The notes under the pieces: generated by a model
Seen by the model: the letters and a program-made list of their open reading frames with translations, nothing else
Databases searched by the model: none
Told to the model about the DNA's origin: nothing
Assembly: GCF_024206475.1 (NCBI RefSeq)
Contig: NZ_JAMBPR010000025.1
Span: 1 to 64,000, forward strand
Origin: Paraburkholderia sp. CNPSo 3274
GTDB taxonomy: Bacteria; Pseudomonadota; Gammaproteobacteria; Burkholderiales; Burkholderiaceae
DNA: 64,000 nt
Direction: 5' to 3'
Shown: one piece after another, positions 17,081 to 25,626 of the stretch
Layout of the letters: the number at the start of each line of letters is the position of its first letter
Numbering within the stretch: the first letter of the stretch is position 1
Position numbers and translations under genes: made by a program

Positions 17081-17125
17081 TAAAATCGATATAATCGATG
17101 TCCGTATAAGCTGAACTTATCCCCT
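17081..17125. promoter_or_regulatory. Divergent phnW / lysR control region with LysR-type box
   Basis: A perfect inverted repeat ATAAG-CTGAA-CTTAT at 17106-17120 matches the LysR T-N11-A rule. Just before it, ATCGAT-ATA-ATCGAT (17085-17099) contains a consensus TATAAT on the plus strand at 17090-17095. This would start lysR transcription just ahead of the LysR box, fitting autorepression. A weaker minus-strand promoter (TTCAGC, 16 bases, TATATC) would place the same box at the phnW -35 region, fitting activation. Promoter assignments are inference; the repeats are seen directly. Confidence 0.7.
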
Positions 17126-17144
17126 GTTGCCGGAGCGCTTCGAC

Positions 17145-18002
17145 ATGCAATACGCGCAGTTGCGGGCCTTTCACGCAGTCGCCGAACACGGCGGGTTCTC
17201 ACGCGCCGCGCAGGCGCTCTCACTCACGCAGCCGGCCGTATCGGACCATGTGCGGCGGCTCGAACAGGATTTCGGGGTCAAACTCTTCGAGCGCGGGCCT
17301 CGCGGTGTGGAACTCACGGAACTCGGGCGACGACTATTTGCGGTGACGCGTCAGATGGTGGGGTGCGAGCGCGACGCGCGGCGGCTGCTCGAGGCGGCGG
17401 GGGCGCTCGAATCGGGCGAACTCGCCCTGGCCGCCGACGCGCCCGACCTCGCCATCAAGCTGATCGGCGCGTTCAGGCGGCGCTATCCGGGGGTAGTGAT
17501 CAAGCTCTCGATCGCGAACGCCACCGAATGCATGCGCCGCGTCCTTGCGAGCGAAGCCGACGCCGCGATCACGGCCGCGCGCCAGGTGCACAGCCGGCTG
17601 CAGGCCCGCGTGCTGCGCGAGGAACCGTTAGTCGCGGTCGTGCCCGCAGAGAGCCCCGCCGCGAAAAAGCGCCGCATGACTTACGAGGAACTCGTGCGCG
17701 AGCCGATGGTGTTTCGCGAAACGCATTCGGTCACGCAGCAATTGCTCGAAGCCGAACTCGTGCGTAAAGGACTGCAAGTCCAGCCCGTGCTCTACGTGGA
17801 CGGCCGCGAGGCGTTGCAAACGGCCATTGCGCAGGGCGTGGGCGTGGGCGTGATCGCGCATGCGGAATTCGGCGAGTCGCGGCGCATTCGCATGCTGCCG
17901 CTCGTGGACTGCCAGGTGCGCATGGTGGAATCGCTCACGCGCCTCGCCGACACGTCCTCGTCGAATCTGCTCGACGCCCTCTTTGCCACCCCGCTCGATT
18001 GA
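17145..18002 (+). CDS. LysR-family regulator of the aminoethylphosphonate genes
   Basis: A 285-residue LysR-type regulator. The N-terminal winged helix-turn-helix reads QLRAFHAVAEHGGFSRAAQA with LTQPAVSDHVRRLEQDFGVK, and the rest is the periplasmic-binding-protein-like sensor domain. ATG 17145 was chosen (GGAG 9 bases upstream) over a TTG at 17127. Divergent from phnW with a LysR box between, so it very likely controls phnWX in response to aminoethylphosphonate or a breakdown product. Confidence 0.93.
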   Translation: MQYAQLRAFHAVAEHGGFSRAAQALSLTQPAVSDHVRRLEQDFGVKLFERGPRGVELTELGRRLFAVTRQMVGCERDARRLLEAAGALESGELALAADAPDLAIKLIGAFRRRYPGVVIKLSIANATECMRRVLASEADAAITAARQVHSRLQARVLREEPLVAVVPAESPAAKKRRMTYEELVREPMVFRETHSVTQQLLEAELVRKGLQVQPVLYVDGREALQTAIAQGVGVGVIAHAEFGESRRIRMLPLVDCQVRMVESLTRLADTSSSNLLDALFATPLD

Positions 18003-18019
18003 GCACGGCGGCAGGGCCG

Positions 18020-18241
18020 TCAGGACACCACGATGGCGGTGCCGACGGCGTGGAGCAGATCGCGCAGCGTTTCGGCCTGCTCCATGCGCGCACCGTGGCG
18101 CAGGTGAATGCGCAGCGCCCGGCCCGCGATACCGTCGACCGGGCGCGCGAGCCACAGCTCGACGGCGAGCCCGAGGCCGTCGGGCGCATCGGGCACGACA
18201 GGTTCGACGACGCGGGGATTGAAGGAGGCGGATTCGGACAT
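18020..18241 (-). CDS. Small conserved-type hypothetical protein (73 residues)
   Basis: A 73-residue protein of unknown function, MSESASFNPRVVEPVVPDAP at the start, with a hydrophobic middle (LGLAVELWLARPVDGIAGRA) and a C-terminal LRDLLHAVGTAIVVS that may form a helix and strand. No signal peptide or known motif. GAGG lies 7 bases before the ATG, which supports translation. It is convergent with the LysR gene. Confidence 0.65.
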   Translation of the reverse strand: MSESASFNPRVVEPVVPDAPDGLGLAVELWLARPVDGIAGRALRIHLRHGARMEQAETLRDLLHAVGTAIVVS

Positions 18242-18515
18242 GGCGAGACCTCGTCGGTGGCGGGATCGACTTCATCGTAGCGAGGCAACACGCTCGCGCC
18301 AAACGAGAAATCCGCGTATGCAAATGAGCGCTGCCCCGCATTGGATCGCGCTGGCAGTGGCATGCACGCCCCGCTCGCGCCGTGCGCCGCGTTGTGGCTG
18401 CCGCCAGGACTTTATGCAGGTGTGCCCGTTTTGCCAGCAGCGTGTGGCCGCGAGTGGCAAACTGAACGCATCGTTGCGCGGAAATTTGCCTGCAACGAGA
18501 TGGGAGGACCTCTTC

Positions 18516-19187
18516 ATGGAACGCCCCTTTACCGATCGCCGCGAAGCGGGCCGTTTGCTCGCCGGCCCGCTCTCGGCCTACGCGGGCAGACGCGACGTCA
18601 TCGTGCTCGCGCTCCCGCGCGGCGGCGTGCCGGTAGGCTATGAAATCGCGAAGGCGCTGCATGTGCCGCTCGATGTCTTGCCCGTGTGCAAGCTCGGCCT
18701 GCCCTGGCAGGCCGAGCTTGCCATGGGCGCGCTGTCGTCGAACGGCGCGCAGTACGTGGACAGCGCGCTCGTGCGCAGCGCCGGCGTGAGCGAGGCCCAG
18801 TTGCAGAGCGCCATGGCGCTCGCGCGCATCGAGCTTGGCCGGCGCGAGGCGCGCTATCGCGGCGAGCGTGCCCCGCTTGCGGTGGCGGGCCGTGTGGCGG
18901 TCGTCGTCGACGACGGCATGGCCACGGGCGCGTCGCTCAAGGCAGCAGCGCTCGCGCTCGCCACGCTTGGCCCCGCGCGCATCGTCGCCGCGCTGCCGGT
19001 CGCGCCCGCGGGCTCGCAGGACCGGCTCGGCGGGACCGTGGACGAATTCGTTTGTGCGCGCATGCCCGAGGCGTTCTATAGCGTCGGCCAGTTCTATCTC
19101 GACTTCGATCAGGTCAGCGACGACACTGTGCGCGACCTGTTGGCTCAAGCGGCGGCTGACGACGCGAACGGCGAGGCGCAGATCTAA
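18516..19187 (+). CDS. Phosphoribosyltransferase-fold protein
   Basis: A 223-residue protein with the type I phosphoribosyltransferase fold. The PRPP-binding loop VVVDDGMATGAS is at about 129-140 (two acidic residues followed by the small-residue loop), and RDVIVLALPRGGVPVGYEIA forms the first strand and loop. This free-standing family is common in proteobacteria beside stress or hydrolase genes; the actual nucleobase or regulatory function is unknown. The start follows a TGGGAGGA ribosome site. The 274 bases upstream contain no gene. Confidence 0.87.
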   Translation: MERPFTDRREAGRLLAGPLSAYAGRRDVIVLALPRGGVPVGYEIAKALHVPLDVLPVCKLGLPWQAELAMGALSSNGAQYVDSALVRSAGVSEAQLQSAMALARIELGRREARYRGERAPLAVAGRVAVVVDDGMATGASLKAAALALATLGPARIVAALPVAPAGSQDRLGGTVDEFVCARMPEAFYSVGQFYLDFDQVSDDTVRDLLAQAAADDANGEAQI

Positions 19188-19233
19188 GCCGCGCCGTTTG
19201 TGCCGGCGCTATCACAACAGCGGCCCTCACGCC

Positions 19234-19530
19234 TTATCGCACCGGATTCGACGCCTCTTCGCCCACCACCGTTTGCCAGGGCCGCACGCGCCAGCGCTTC
19301 ACGAGCCCCGAGAGGACGTACGGGTCGGCGCGTGCGAACGCTTCGGCCACAGCCGGGCTGTCGCCCCGGAAGAGCAGCAGCGCGTTGTCGACGGGATCGG
19401 CAATCGCACCCGCTAGCAGCAACTCGCCGCGCTCGACGGCGGCCCAAGCAAGCTTCAGATGCGCGCTGCGGTGTTCGGGACGGCGTTCGAGGTAGTCGTC
19501 TGCGAGTTCGTACATCAAGAGGTAATGCAT
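19234..19530 (-). CDS. YciI-like protein
   Basis: A 98-residue protein of the YciI/YCII ferredoxin-like fold: HYLLMYELADDYLERRPEHR, HLKLAWAAVERGELLLAGAI, then DSPAVAEAFARADPYVLSGLV. The conserved His and Asp positions of the family are present (RSAHL, ADPYV). Family members are small dimeric proteins with few known activities. Convergent with the phosphoribosyltransferase gene (46 bases between stops). The start at 19530 is chosen over a longer frame with no ribosome site. Confidence 0.87.
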   Translation of the reverse strand: MHYLLMYELADDYLERRPEHRSAHLKLAWAAVERGELLLAGAIADPVDNALLLFRGDSPAVAEAFARADPYVLSGLVKRWRVRPWQTVVGEEASNPVR

Positions 19531-19735
19531 GCGCGGTCTCCGTGCTGTTGCGGCCACGGCGGACTGGGTCGACGGCCGATAGCGAACATTGTGCAGCAGC
19601 GAGCGCGTCAACCGAACACATTGCTGCGTCGTTTTAATGGCGGCTTTGCCATAATGGCGGCGCGCGCGAGGCGCACCGGTCATTCACGGCTGGCCGCACG
19701 TCTACTGAGAACGTCCAAATTCAAGGGAGTGAACG

Positions 19736-20056
19736 ATGAAGATGCAATCCGTCATGGCTGCAATCGTGCTGGGCGGCGTGCTGGCCGCGCCGGCGTTCGC
19801 ACAAACCGCCGCCCCCGCTTCCGCGCCGGCGGCGAACAGCCAGCAGAACAAGATGAAGGCATGCAACACCCAGGCCGCCGACAAGAAAGGGGACGATCGC
19901 AAGGCATTCATGAAGCAGTGCCTGTCGTCTGCCGGCGCCCCGGCCGCGACGATGACCCAGCAGGAGCGCATGAAGGCGTGTAACACCCAGGCCGGCGACA
20001 AAAAGGGCGACGACCGCAAGGCATTCATGAAGACCTGCCTCTCGACGAAGAGCTGA
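19736..20056 (+). CDS. PsiF-repeat exported protein
   Basis: A 106-residue secreted protein with a signal peptide (MKMQSVMAAIVLGGVLAAPA, cleavage likely after AFA) and two PsiF repeats. Each repeat reads MKACNTQA(A/G)DKKGDD followed by RKAFMK and CLS, at about residues 40-64 and 79-103. Each has two cysteines, which suggests a disulfide in the periplasm. Related to E. coli phosphate-starvation-inducible PsiF; function unknown. AAGGGAG ribosome site. Followed by a strong terminator. Confidence 0.92.
   Translation: MKMQSVMAAIVLGGVLAAPAFAQTAAPASAPAANSQQNKMKACNTQAADKKGDDRKAFMKQCLSSAGAPAATMTQQERMKACNTQAGDKKGDDRKAFMKTCLSTKS
19853..20044 (+). repeat. Internal duplication in the PsiF-like gene
   Basis: Two roughly 75-bp nearly identical direct repeats, beginning at 19853 and 19970 (117-bp period, 39 codons). 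They encode the two PsiF motifs and differ mainly at third codon positions, consistent with an in-frame duplication under protein-level selection. Confidence 0.85.
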
Positions 20057-20107
20057 GCGAAGCGGGTTCAGGCACCCTGCCGCACTCTCCTGCACCAGCA
20101 GGATCCG

Positions 20108-20140
20108 CGCGCCGCAGCGTTTGCTGCGGCGCGTTTTTTA
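20108..20140 (+). terminator. Intrinsic terminator after the PsiF-like gene
   Basis: Perfect 11-bp stem (20108-20118 with 20123-20133, CGCGCCGCAGC and its complement), 4-base loop GTTT, followed by TTTTTTA. Confidence 0.93.
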
Positions 20141-20384
20141 TGCGCCGGTTTTGTGCGTCGCAGCGGCTCCTCAATCTCCTGCACCTGCGTCTTCGGTTGT
20201 GCGAATCATCGTCGGAGGATGCGAAATCGTGCGGGTCTGCGCGGTTTTGCGTAATCCCCCGACTTCGGCGGCGCCGTTTTTCTCCTATGATGGCTGCAGC
20301 GGCGGCCCCTCACTGCGAAATCACACATTAGCCATCGGGCTGCCGCGTTGACGTTGATGCCAACGGCATCGAACGGAGGCGCAG

Positions 20385-20828
20385 ATGGCATGGAGACACA
20401 AGAACCGCTGGTTTCGCCGCTGGCTGATGGTGATCACCTTCTGGCTCGTGCCGGTGATGATCGTCGTGGTGCGCGAGGTTCAGGACGAGATGGCGTATAA
20501 CCGCGCGGATTTGCAGCGCGCGCTGACCACCTGGACCTTCACCGACGCCGAGCGCGACGCCGGCGCCCCGCTGCGCTGCCACGGCACGTCCGAAACCGCG
20601 CGTGCAGCCGGCTGCCCCGCCGGGGTGCTCGCGGCGAACGCGCAGCGCCAGCAGGAAGCGCGCGACGAATACGCCGTGCGGCGCGCGACGCTCGCGGGCT
20701 ACTTGTGGCACGCGTTCGTCGGTTACTGGGTCGTGCCCGCTGCGGTGCTGCTCGCGATCGGCGTGCTGATCGGCGGCGTGAAGCGCGCCCTGCGGCGGCC
20801 CACGGCCAAGCCAGTGCCGGAGCGCTAG
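20385..20828 (+). CDS. Two-helix inner-membrane protein of unknown function
   Basis: A 147-residue protein with two membrane segments: WLMVITFWLVPVMIVVV near the N-terminus and YWVVPAAVLLAIGVLIGGV near the C-terminus. They flank a roughly 75-residue hydrophilic loop with two cysteines (PLRCHGTSETARAAGCPAG). Basic residues before helix 1 and after helix 2 suggest both ends are cytoplasmic and the loop periplasmic. An ACGGAGGCGC ribosome site precedes the ATG. No recognised family. Confidence 0.78.
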   Translation: MAWRHKNRWFRRWLMVITFWLVPVMIVVVREVQDEMAYNRADLQRALTTWTFTDAERDAGAPLRCHGTSETARAAGCPAGVLAANAQRQQEARDEYAVRRATLAGYLWHAFVGYWVVPAAVLLAIGVLIGGVKRALRRPTAKPVPER

Positions 20829-20955
20829 ATTTTTCGTGCATGCCCCACCGCGCGGCGCTTGTGCTGCGCAACCTCAAAGTGCGGATCGGAACGTTCGGGT
20901 ATAACGATTGGACGCCGTGACATCGCGGCGCCCGGAAACAAGAACGGAGAATAAG

Positions 20956-21543
20956 ATGACCGCATCTCGCATTCTTTTGAAGGCTTCTGTCGCAATCGCC
21001 CTCGGCGCCGCGGCACTCTCGGGCTGCACCACCACCGGCAGCCAGGCACCCAACGCCGCGACCAACGCATCGCGCGCCGAGTCGATCAACTCCGACGTCG
21101 ACGCCACCCTGTCGCGCCTCTATCAGACCGTGCCAGGCTCGCGCGAGCTGGTCGGCAAGGCTCGCGGCATTCTCGTCTTTCCGCGCGTGATCCAGGCGGG
21201 CATCGGCGTAGGCGGCGAACACGGCGACGGCGCGCTGCGCGTGGGCGGCAGCACGGTTGGCTTCTACAGCACATCGTCGGCTTCGGTCGGCGCGACGCTC
21301 GGCGTGCAGTCGAAGTCCGTCATCTATCTCTTCATGACGGAAGACGCGCTCGCGAAATTCCGCAATTCGAGCGGCTGGTCGGCAGGCGGCGACGCGTCGG
21401 TCGCGCTCGTGAAGGTCGGCGTGAACGGCTCGATCGACACCACCACCGCCACCAAGCCCGTGCAAGTCTTCGTGCTCACCAACAGCGGGCTGATCGGCGA
21501 CCTCTCGCTCGGCGGCACGAAAATCACGAAACTCGACCTCTAA
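20956..21543 (+). CDS. SYLF/YSC84-like lipoprotein
   Basis: A 195-residue lipoprotein. The signal peptide ends in the lipobox LSGC (Cys at about residue 24) after MTASRILLKASVAIALGAAA. The remainder is a SYLF (YSC84) domain, with SRELVGKARGILVFPRVIQA, GIGVGGEHGDGALRVGG, the TVGFYSTSSASVGATLGVQS block and VFVLTNSGLIGDLSLGG. In eukaryotic homologues the SYLF domain binds phosphoinositides; bacterial members are envelope lipoproteins of uncertain role. Start chosen by GGAG and the lipobox. Confidence 0.9.
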   Translation: MTASRILLKASVAIALGAAALSGCTTTGSQAPNAATNASRAESINSDVDATLSRLYQTVPGSRELVGKARGILVFPRVIQAGIGVGGEHGDGALRVGGSTVGFYSTSSASVGATLGVQSKSVIYLFMTEDALAKFRNSSGWSAGGDASVALVKVGVNGSIDTTTATKPVQVFVLTNSGLIGDLSLGGTKITKLDL

Positions 21544-21570
21544 GCGCACCCCGAACGAACGTCCGCGCGC

Positions 21571-22638
21571 TCAGCTCGCGGACGTATCGATCACCTTGAA
21601 GCGCGAGCGCTTGTTCGCGCGAATCACCGCCTCATACGCCTGCACGTACTCCTGTGCCATGCGGTGCGAGGTGAAACGCTCTTCGAAGCGGCGCCGCACG
21701 CCGGTACGCGGAACGCGCGAAATGCGGTTCACCGCCGCCACGGCGCCGATCTCGTCCTCGACGATAAAGCCCGTCACGCCCTCTTCCACCACCTCCGGCA
21801 CCGCGCCACGATTGAACGCGATCACGGGCGTGCCGCACGCCATCGCCTCGATCATCACGAGGCCGAACGGCTCCGGCCAATCGATCGGGAACAGCAGCGC
21901 ATGGGCGCCGGAGAGGAATTCGGCCTTCTGGCTGTCGTTGATCTCGCCCACGTACTCGACGTGCGGCAGCCCAAGCAGCGGCTTGATGTCGCGCTCGAAA
22001 TACTCGCGGTCGGCTTCGTCGACCTTCGCGGCAATGCGGATGGGCAGCCCACAGCGCCCGGCAATGCGTATCGCCGTGTCGACGCGTTTTTCAGGCGAAA
22101 TACGGCCGAGAAACGCAAGATAGCGCTGCTCCACGGGCTGCGGTGTGTAAAGCGTCTCGGGCAGGCCGTGGTAGACCGTGCGCAGCCAGCGCGCCTGCGG
22201 CATCGGCTGTCGCTGTGCATTCGAGATCGAGATGACGGGCGCGGTGTTGAACGTATCGAAGACCGGCTGCTGCTCGGGCAGGTCGAGACGGCCGTGCAGC
22301 GTCGTCACGAACGGCGTTTCCTGGCGCTTGAACACCGAAAACGAGTAGTAATCCATATGGAAATGCAACACGTCGAACTGGTTCGCCTGGCGGCGCACCA
22401 TTTCCATGAGGAGCATGTGCGGTGCGATGCGATCGCGGATGCCGGGGTCGAGCCGCAGCGCGCGCGGCCACACGGGCTCGAGTTTCGCGCTCGTGAGCGA
22501 ATCGCCGCTCGCGAAAAGCGTGACGTCGTGTCCGAGTTCGACCAGCGCTTCGGTGATATACGACACGGCGCGCTCGGTGCCGCCATAGAGCTTCGGCGGG
22601 ACCGATTCGGTCAGCGGGGCGATCTGCGCAATTCTCAT
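21571..22638 (-). CDS. GT4-family glycosyltransferase
   Basis: A 355-residue GT-B glycosyltransferase. The N-terminal domain begins RIAQIAPLTESVPPKLYGGT with the acceptor-side glycine loop YGGTER. The C-terminal domain has RYLAFLGRISPEKRVDTAI and the nucleotide-sugar motif EPFGLVMIEAMACGTPVIAF with the conserved E-x7-E. Sugar donor and acceptor are unknown. It stands alone, not in a polysaccharide cluster, but lies near the trehalose-phosphate synthase gene. Confidence 0.92.
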   Translation of the reverse strand: MRIAQIAPLTESVPPKLYGGTERAVSYITEALVELGHDVTLFASGDSLTSAKLEPVWPRALRLDPGIRDRIAPHMLLMEMVRRQANQFDVLHFHMDYYSFSVFKRQETPFVTTLHGRLDLPEQQPVFDTFNTAPVISISNAQRQPMPQARWLRTVYHGLPETLYTPQPVEQRYLAFLGRISPEKRVDTAIRIAGRCGLPIRIAAKVDEADREYFERDIKPLLGLPHVEYVGEINDSQKAEFLSGAHALLFPIDWPEPFGLVMIEAMACGTPVIAFNRGAVPEVVEEGVTGFIVEDEIGAVAAVNRISRVPRTGVRRRFEERFTSHRMAQEYVQAYEAVIRANKRSRFKVIDTSAS

Positions 22639-22828
22639 CGAGTGTCTCCAGAAAACGGGGCCACGTTGCCCGTTCTTGCGGTGCTGGTCATTCTAAGCCA
22701 GGTCCGGGCCGGCATCGGCGACGCGGCAGTTGCCCCATTATTCGGCAAGCCGGACGTGCGCGCCGCCGGTCTTTCAATTTCTATACGGTGTTACATGCCG
22801 AAACAACCTCTGTGTTTGCCCGACCGGG

Positions 22829-23995
22829 CTACCTGGCGGGCCATTTCCAGGCCGGCACGTCGAGCGTGTCCGGATCGCCGAACCCGGTTGCGCCGAGGCG
22901 CCGTTCGAGCACGACCGACTGGCTGCCCGCCTCGCGCTCCAGCGCCGCCACGAGCCGCGCGGCGTGCGAGACGACGATGACCTGCGAGTGCCGCGACGCC
23001 CGCGCGATGAGCCGCGCGAGCGACGGCAGCAGGTCCGGGTGCAGGCTAGTCTCGGGCTCGTCGAGCACCAGCAGGCCGGGTGGCCGCGGGCTCAGCAGCG
23101 CCGCCGCGAGCAGCAGGTAGCGCAAGGTCCCGTCCGAGAGTTCCGCGCCGCGCAGCGGCCGCAACAGCCCCTCCTGGCGCAGCGCCACCTCGAAGCGGCC
23201 TTCGTGATTCACGATTTCGACGCGCGCGCCCGGAAAGGCGTCGCCGATGGCGGTATCGAGCGCCTCGCCGTCGCCGATCTCGCGGATCGTCTGCAGCGCT
23301 GCGGCGAGGTTTGCGCCGTCGTCGGCGAGCACCGGCGAATGCGTGCCGATCTGCACCTGGCGCGCGCTCGCGTACTCGTCGGTGCGGAAGTGGTCGTAGA
23401 AACGCCACGAGCGAATCTGCTCGCGCACGGCGATCATTTCGGGCGCGCTGCGCGGGTCGGCGTACTCGGTCATCATGCTGTCGAAGCTCGCCACAGGCTG
23501 CGCGAGCGTCGTCCACTCGCTCGAGGCGTCGCGGATGCGGATCATCGGCCCCTGGCGGTCCACGAGCAACGCCGAGGGTCGCAGGATCGGCCCGCTCCAG
23601 ATGCACTCGCGCTTGATCACCGGGTCGAGCGAAAACTGCGAAGTGGACGAAGGCAGCGGCAATCCCAGATCGATCGCATAACCGAAGGCGTCGCCCGCGA
23701 AGCCGAGGCGCAGGCTCACCGCATCCTTGCGCACCGTGCCCTGCACCGCGTAGTCCCCCGCGGCGACCGCGCGCGAGAAGCGCTCTGGGCCCGCCCACAG
23801 CGTGGATTGCAGGCCGCCCTCGCGCGCCAGCGACGGAATCACGCCGCCGCGCGCTGTGAGCGCGAGCAGGCGCAACGCGCGATAGAGATTCGACTTGCCA
23901 CTGCCGTTCGGACCGGTCACGACGTTGAGCGCACCGAGCGGCACGATGAGCTCGCGCAGCGAGCGGTAGTTGGCGATGGCGAGCGTAGTCAGCAT
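22829..23995 (-). CDS. AAA (RecF/ABC-like) ATPase
   Basis: A 388-residue ATPase of the SMC/RecF-like AAA_21 type. Walker A GPNGSGKS is at residues 28-35, the ABC signature-like LSDGTLRYLLLAAALLSP lies after a long insert, and Walker B is LLVLDEPETSLHPDLL. SQVIVVSHAARLVAAL is the H-loop. There is no coiled-coil arm or TOPRIM domain and no nuclease, toxin or reverse transcriptase gene next to it, so nothing marks it as part of a defence system. Function unknown. Confidence 0.88.
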   Translation of the reverse strand: MLTTLAIANYRSLRELIVPLGALNVVTGPNGSGKSNLYRALRLLALTARGGVIPSLAREGGLQSTLWAGPERFSRAVAAGDYAVQGTVRKDAVSLRLGFAGDAFGYAIDLGLPLPSSTSQFSLDPVIKRECIWSGPILRPSALLVDRQGPMIRIRDASSEWTTLAQPVASFDSMMTEYADPRSAPEMIAVREQIRSWRFYDHFRTDEYASARQVQIGTHSPVLADDGANLAAALQTIREIGDGEALDTAIGDAFPGARVEIVNHEGRFEVALRQEGLLRPLRGAELSDGTLRYLLLAAALLSPRPPGLLVLDEPETSLHPDLLPSLARLIARASRHSQVIVVSHAARLVAALEREAGSQSVVLERRLGATGFGDPDTLDVPAWKWPAR

Positions 23996-24077
23996 GGAGG
24001 TGCGTGGCGGGTGCCTGGATCAGCCACGCATCATACGCAATCGCGCCTGCGCGCGAACCGCCTGTGCCCTGTAGCGG

Positions 24078-25484
24078 TCAGCGCGGCTGGGGCACCGCCG
24101 CGAGATCGCGCAGGAAGCTATCTCGCCACACGCCGAGATCGTTGCGCCTGAGCGCCTCCATGTTGGTCTGGTAGCGCGCCTGACGCTCTTCGAGCGGCAT
24201 CGAGAGCGCGCGTTCCAGCGCTTCCGACATGCCGGCCGCATCATGAGGATTCACGAGCAATGCGCCCGTGAGTTCGGCCGCCGCGCCCGCGAAGATCGAC
24301 AGCACGAGCACGCCCGGATCGTTGGGATTCTGCGCGGCCACATACTCCTTGGCGACGAGGTTCATGCCGTCGTGCAGCGGCGTCACATAGCCGATCTGCG
24401 ACTCGCGAAAGAGCGACATCAGCTTCCAGCGGTCGTACTGCTGGCTCAGATAGCGGATCGGCGTGTAATCGAGGCCCGAGTAGCGGCCGTTGATGCGCCC
24501 AGCCTCCCGCTCAAGCTCCTCGCGTATCACCTTGTAGCTCGCGACATCCGAGCGTGTAGGCGGCGCGATCTGCACGAGCGTGACCTTGCCGCGCCATTCG
24601 GGCGACGTTTCCAGCAACTGCTCGAACGCATGGAAACGCTCGACGAGACCCTTCGAATAGTCGAGCCGGTCCACGCTCATGATGAGCTTGCGCCCTTCCA
24701 GGCTCTGCTTGAGGTCGAGCACGTGCTGGCGGCTTTCGTAACGCTCGGCCTGCTCGGCGATCTCGTCCGGAAACACGCCAATGCGATAGACCCCCGTGCG
24801 CAGCTTGCGGCCATACGCCTCGACCTCGCCATGCTCGGGATTCCCGGCGCTCTCGCGGACCTTGCCGCGCGCCTCGCGCGCGATGTAGTCGTGGAACGCC
24901 TGCTGGTCGTTCTGCGTCTGGAAGCCTAGAAGGTCGTAACAGCACAGCGATCTGACGAGTTCGTCGTGCGGCGGAATGGTCTGCAGCACCTGCGGCGAAG
25001 GAAACGGAATATGCAGGAAGAAGCCGATGCGGTTGCGCAAGCCTTCCGAGCGCAGCGCCTCGGCGAACGGAATCAGGTGATAGTCGTGGACCCAGATGTT
25101 GTCGTCCGGGTGGATCAGCTTCATGAGCTTGTGCGCGAGCCAGGCGTTCACGCGGCGGTAGCCCGCGTATTCGTCGCGCTCGTAGCGCGCGAGGTCGTTG
25201 CGGTAGTGGAAGACCGGCCAGAGCGTGGCGTTCGAGAATCCGCGGTAGTACTGATCGTAATCCTTGCGCGTGAGGCCGACGGTCGCAAAGGTGACGTGGC
25301 CGTCCTCGACGAGCGTCGGCCCCGCGTTCGCCACCGTCTCGCTCACCACGTCGCCGCTCCAGCCGAACCACACGCCGCCCGCGTCCTTCAGCGCCCCGAA
25401 TACGCCGACCGCGAGGCCGCCTGCCGAGCCCCTGGTCTCCGTCGGCGTCGCCACGCGGTTCGAGACGACTATCAGTCTGCCCAT
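24078..25484 (-). CDS. otsA: Trehalose-6-phosphate synthase (UDP-forming)
   Basis: A 468-residue GT20 glycosyltransferase that joins UDP-glucose and glucose-6-phosphate. It starts RLIVVSNRVATP, with the glycine pair GGLAVG at 22-27 that binds the sugar phosphate. VHDYHLIPF is at about 132-140, VDRLDYSKGLVERF contacts the nucleotide sugar, and TPLHDGMNLVAKEYVA is the C-terminal signature. GAGGAGGAA precedes the ATG at 25484. No OtsB phosphatase gene is in this window. Adjacent to an MscS-type channel on the same strand, suggesting an osmotic-stress pair. Confidence 0.96.
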   Translation of the reverse strand: MGRLIVVSNRVATPTETRGSAGGLAVGVFGALKDAGGVWFGWSGDVVSETVANAGPTLVEDGHVTFATVGLTRKDYDQYYRGFSNATLWPVFHYRNDLARYERDEYAGYRRVNAWLAHKLMKLIHPDDNIWVHDYHLIPFAEALRSEGLRNRIGFFLHIPFPSPQVLQTIPPHDELVRSLCCYDLLGFQTQNDQQAFHDYIAREARGKVRESAGNPEHGEVEAYGRKLRTGVYRIGVFPDEIAEQAERYESRQHVLDLKQSLEGRKLIMSVDRLDYSKGLVERFHAFEQLLETSPEWRGKVTLVQIAPPTRSDVASYKVIREELEREAGRINGRYSGLDYTPIRYLSQQYDRWKLMSLFRESQIGYVTPLHDGMNLVAKEYVAAQNPNDPGVLVLSIFAGAAAELTGALLVNPHDAAGMSEALERALSMPLEERQARYQTNMEALRRNDLGVWRDSFLRDLAAVPQPR

Positions 25485-25626
25485 CTTGCTGTTCCTCCTC
25501 CTGTCCTTCTCGACCGCAATCAACCGCTATCAACCGTTTTCGCGGCGGCTGTCAGTCGCAGGCTCGCGCGCGGCGGTGGCTCGCGCTGCTTCCGCTGCCT
25601 CCGCTCCTTTAGCCGCTTCGGCCGCT

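Noticed and set aside
14994..17114. A 706-codon plus-strand frame opposite phnX and phnW
   Set aside because: Low-complexity antisense translation; both phn enzymes on the other strand have all their catalytic residues.
18318..18515. Upstream extension of the phosphoribosyltransferase with a CxxC pair (VCPFCQQRV)
   Set aside because: The ATG at 18516 has the strong ribosome site and the domain begins there; the extension is not expected in the family.
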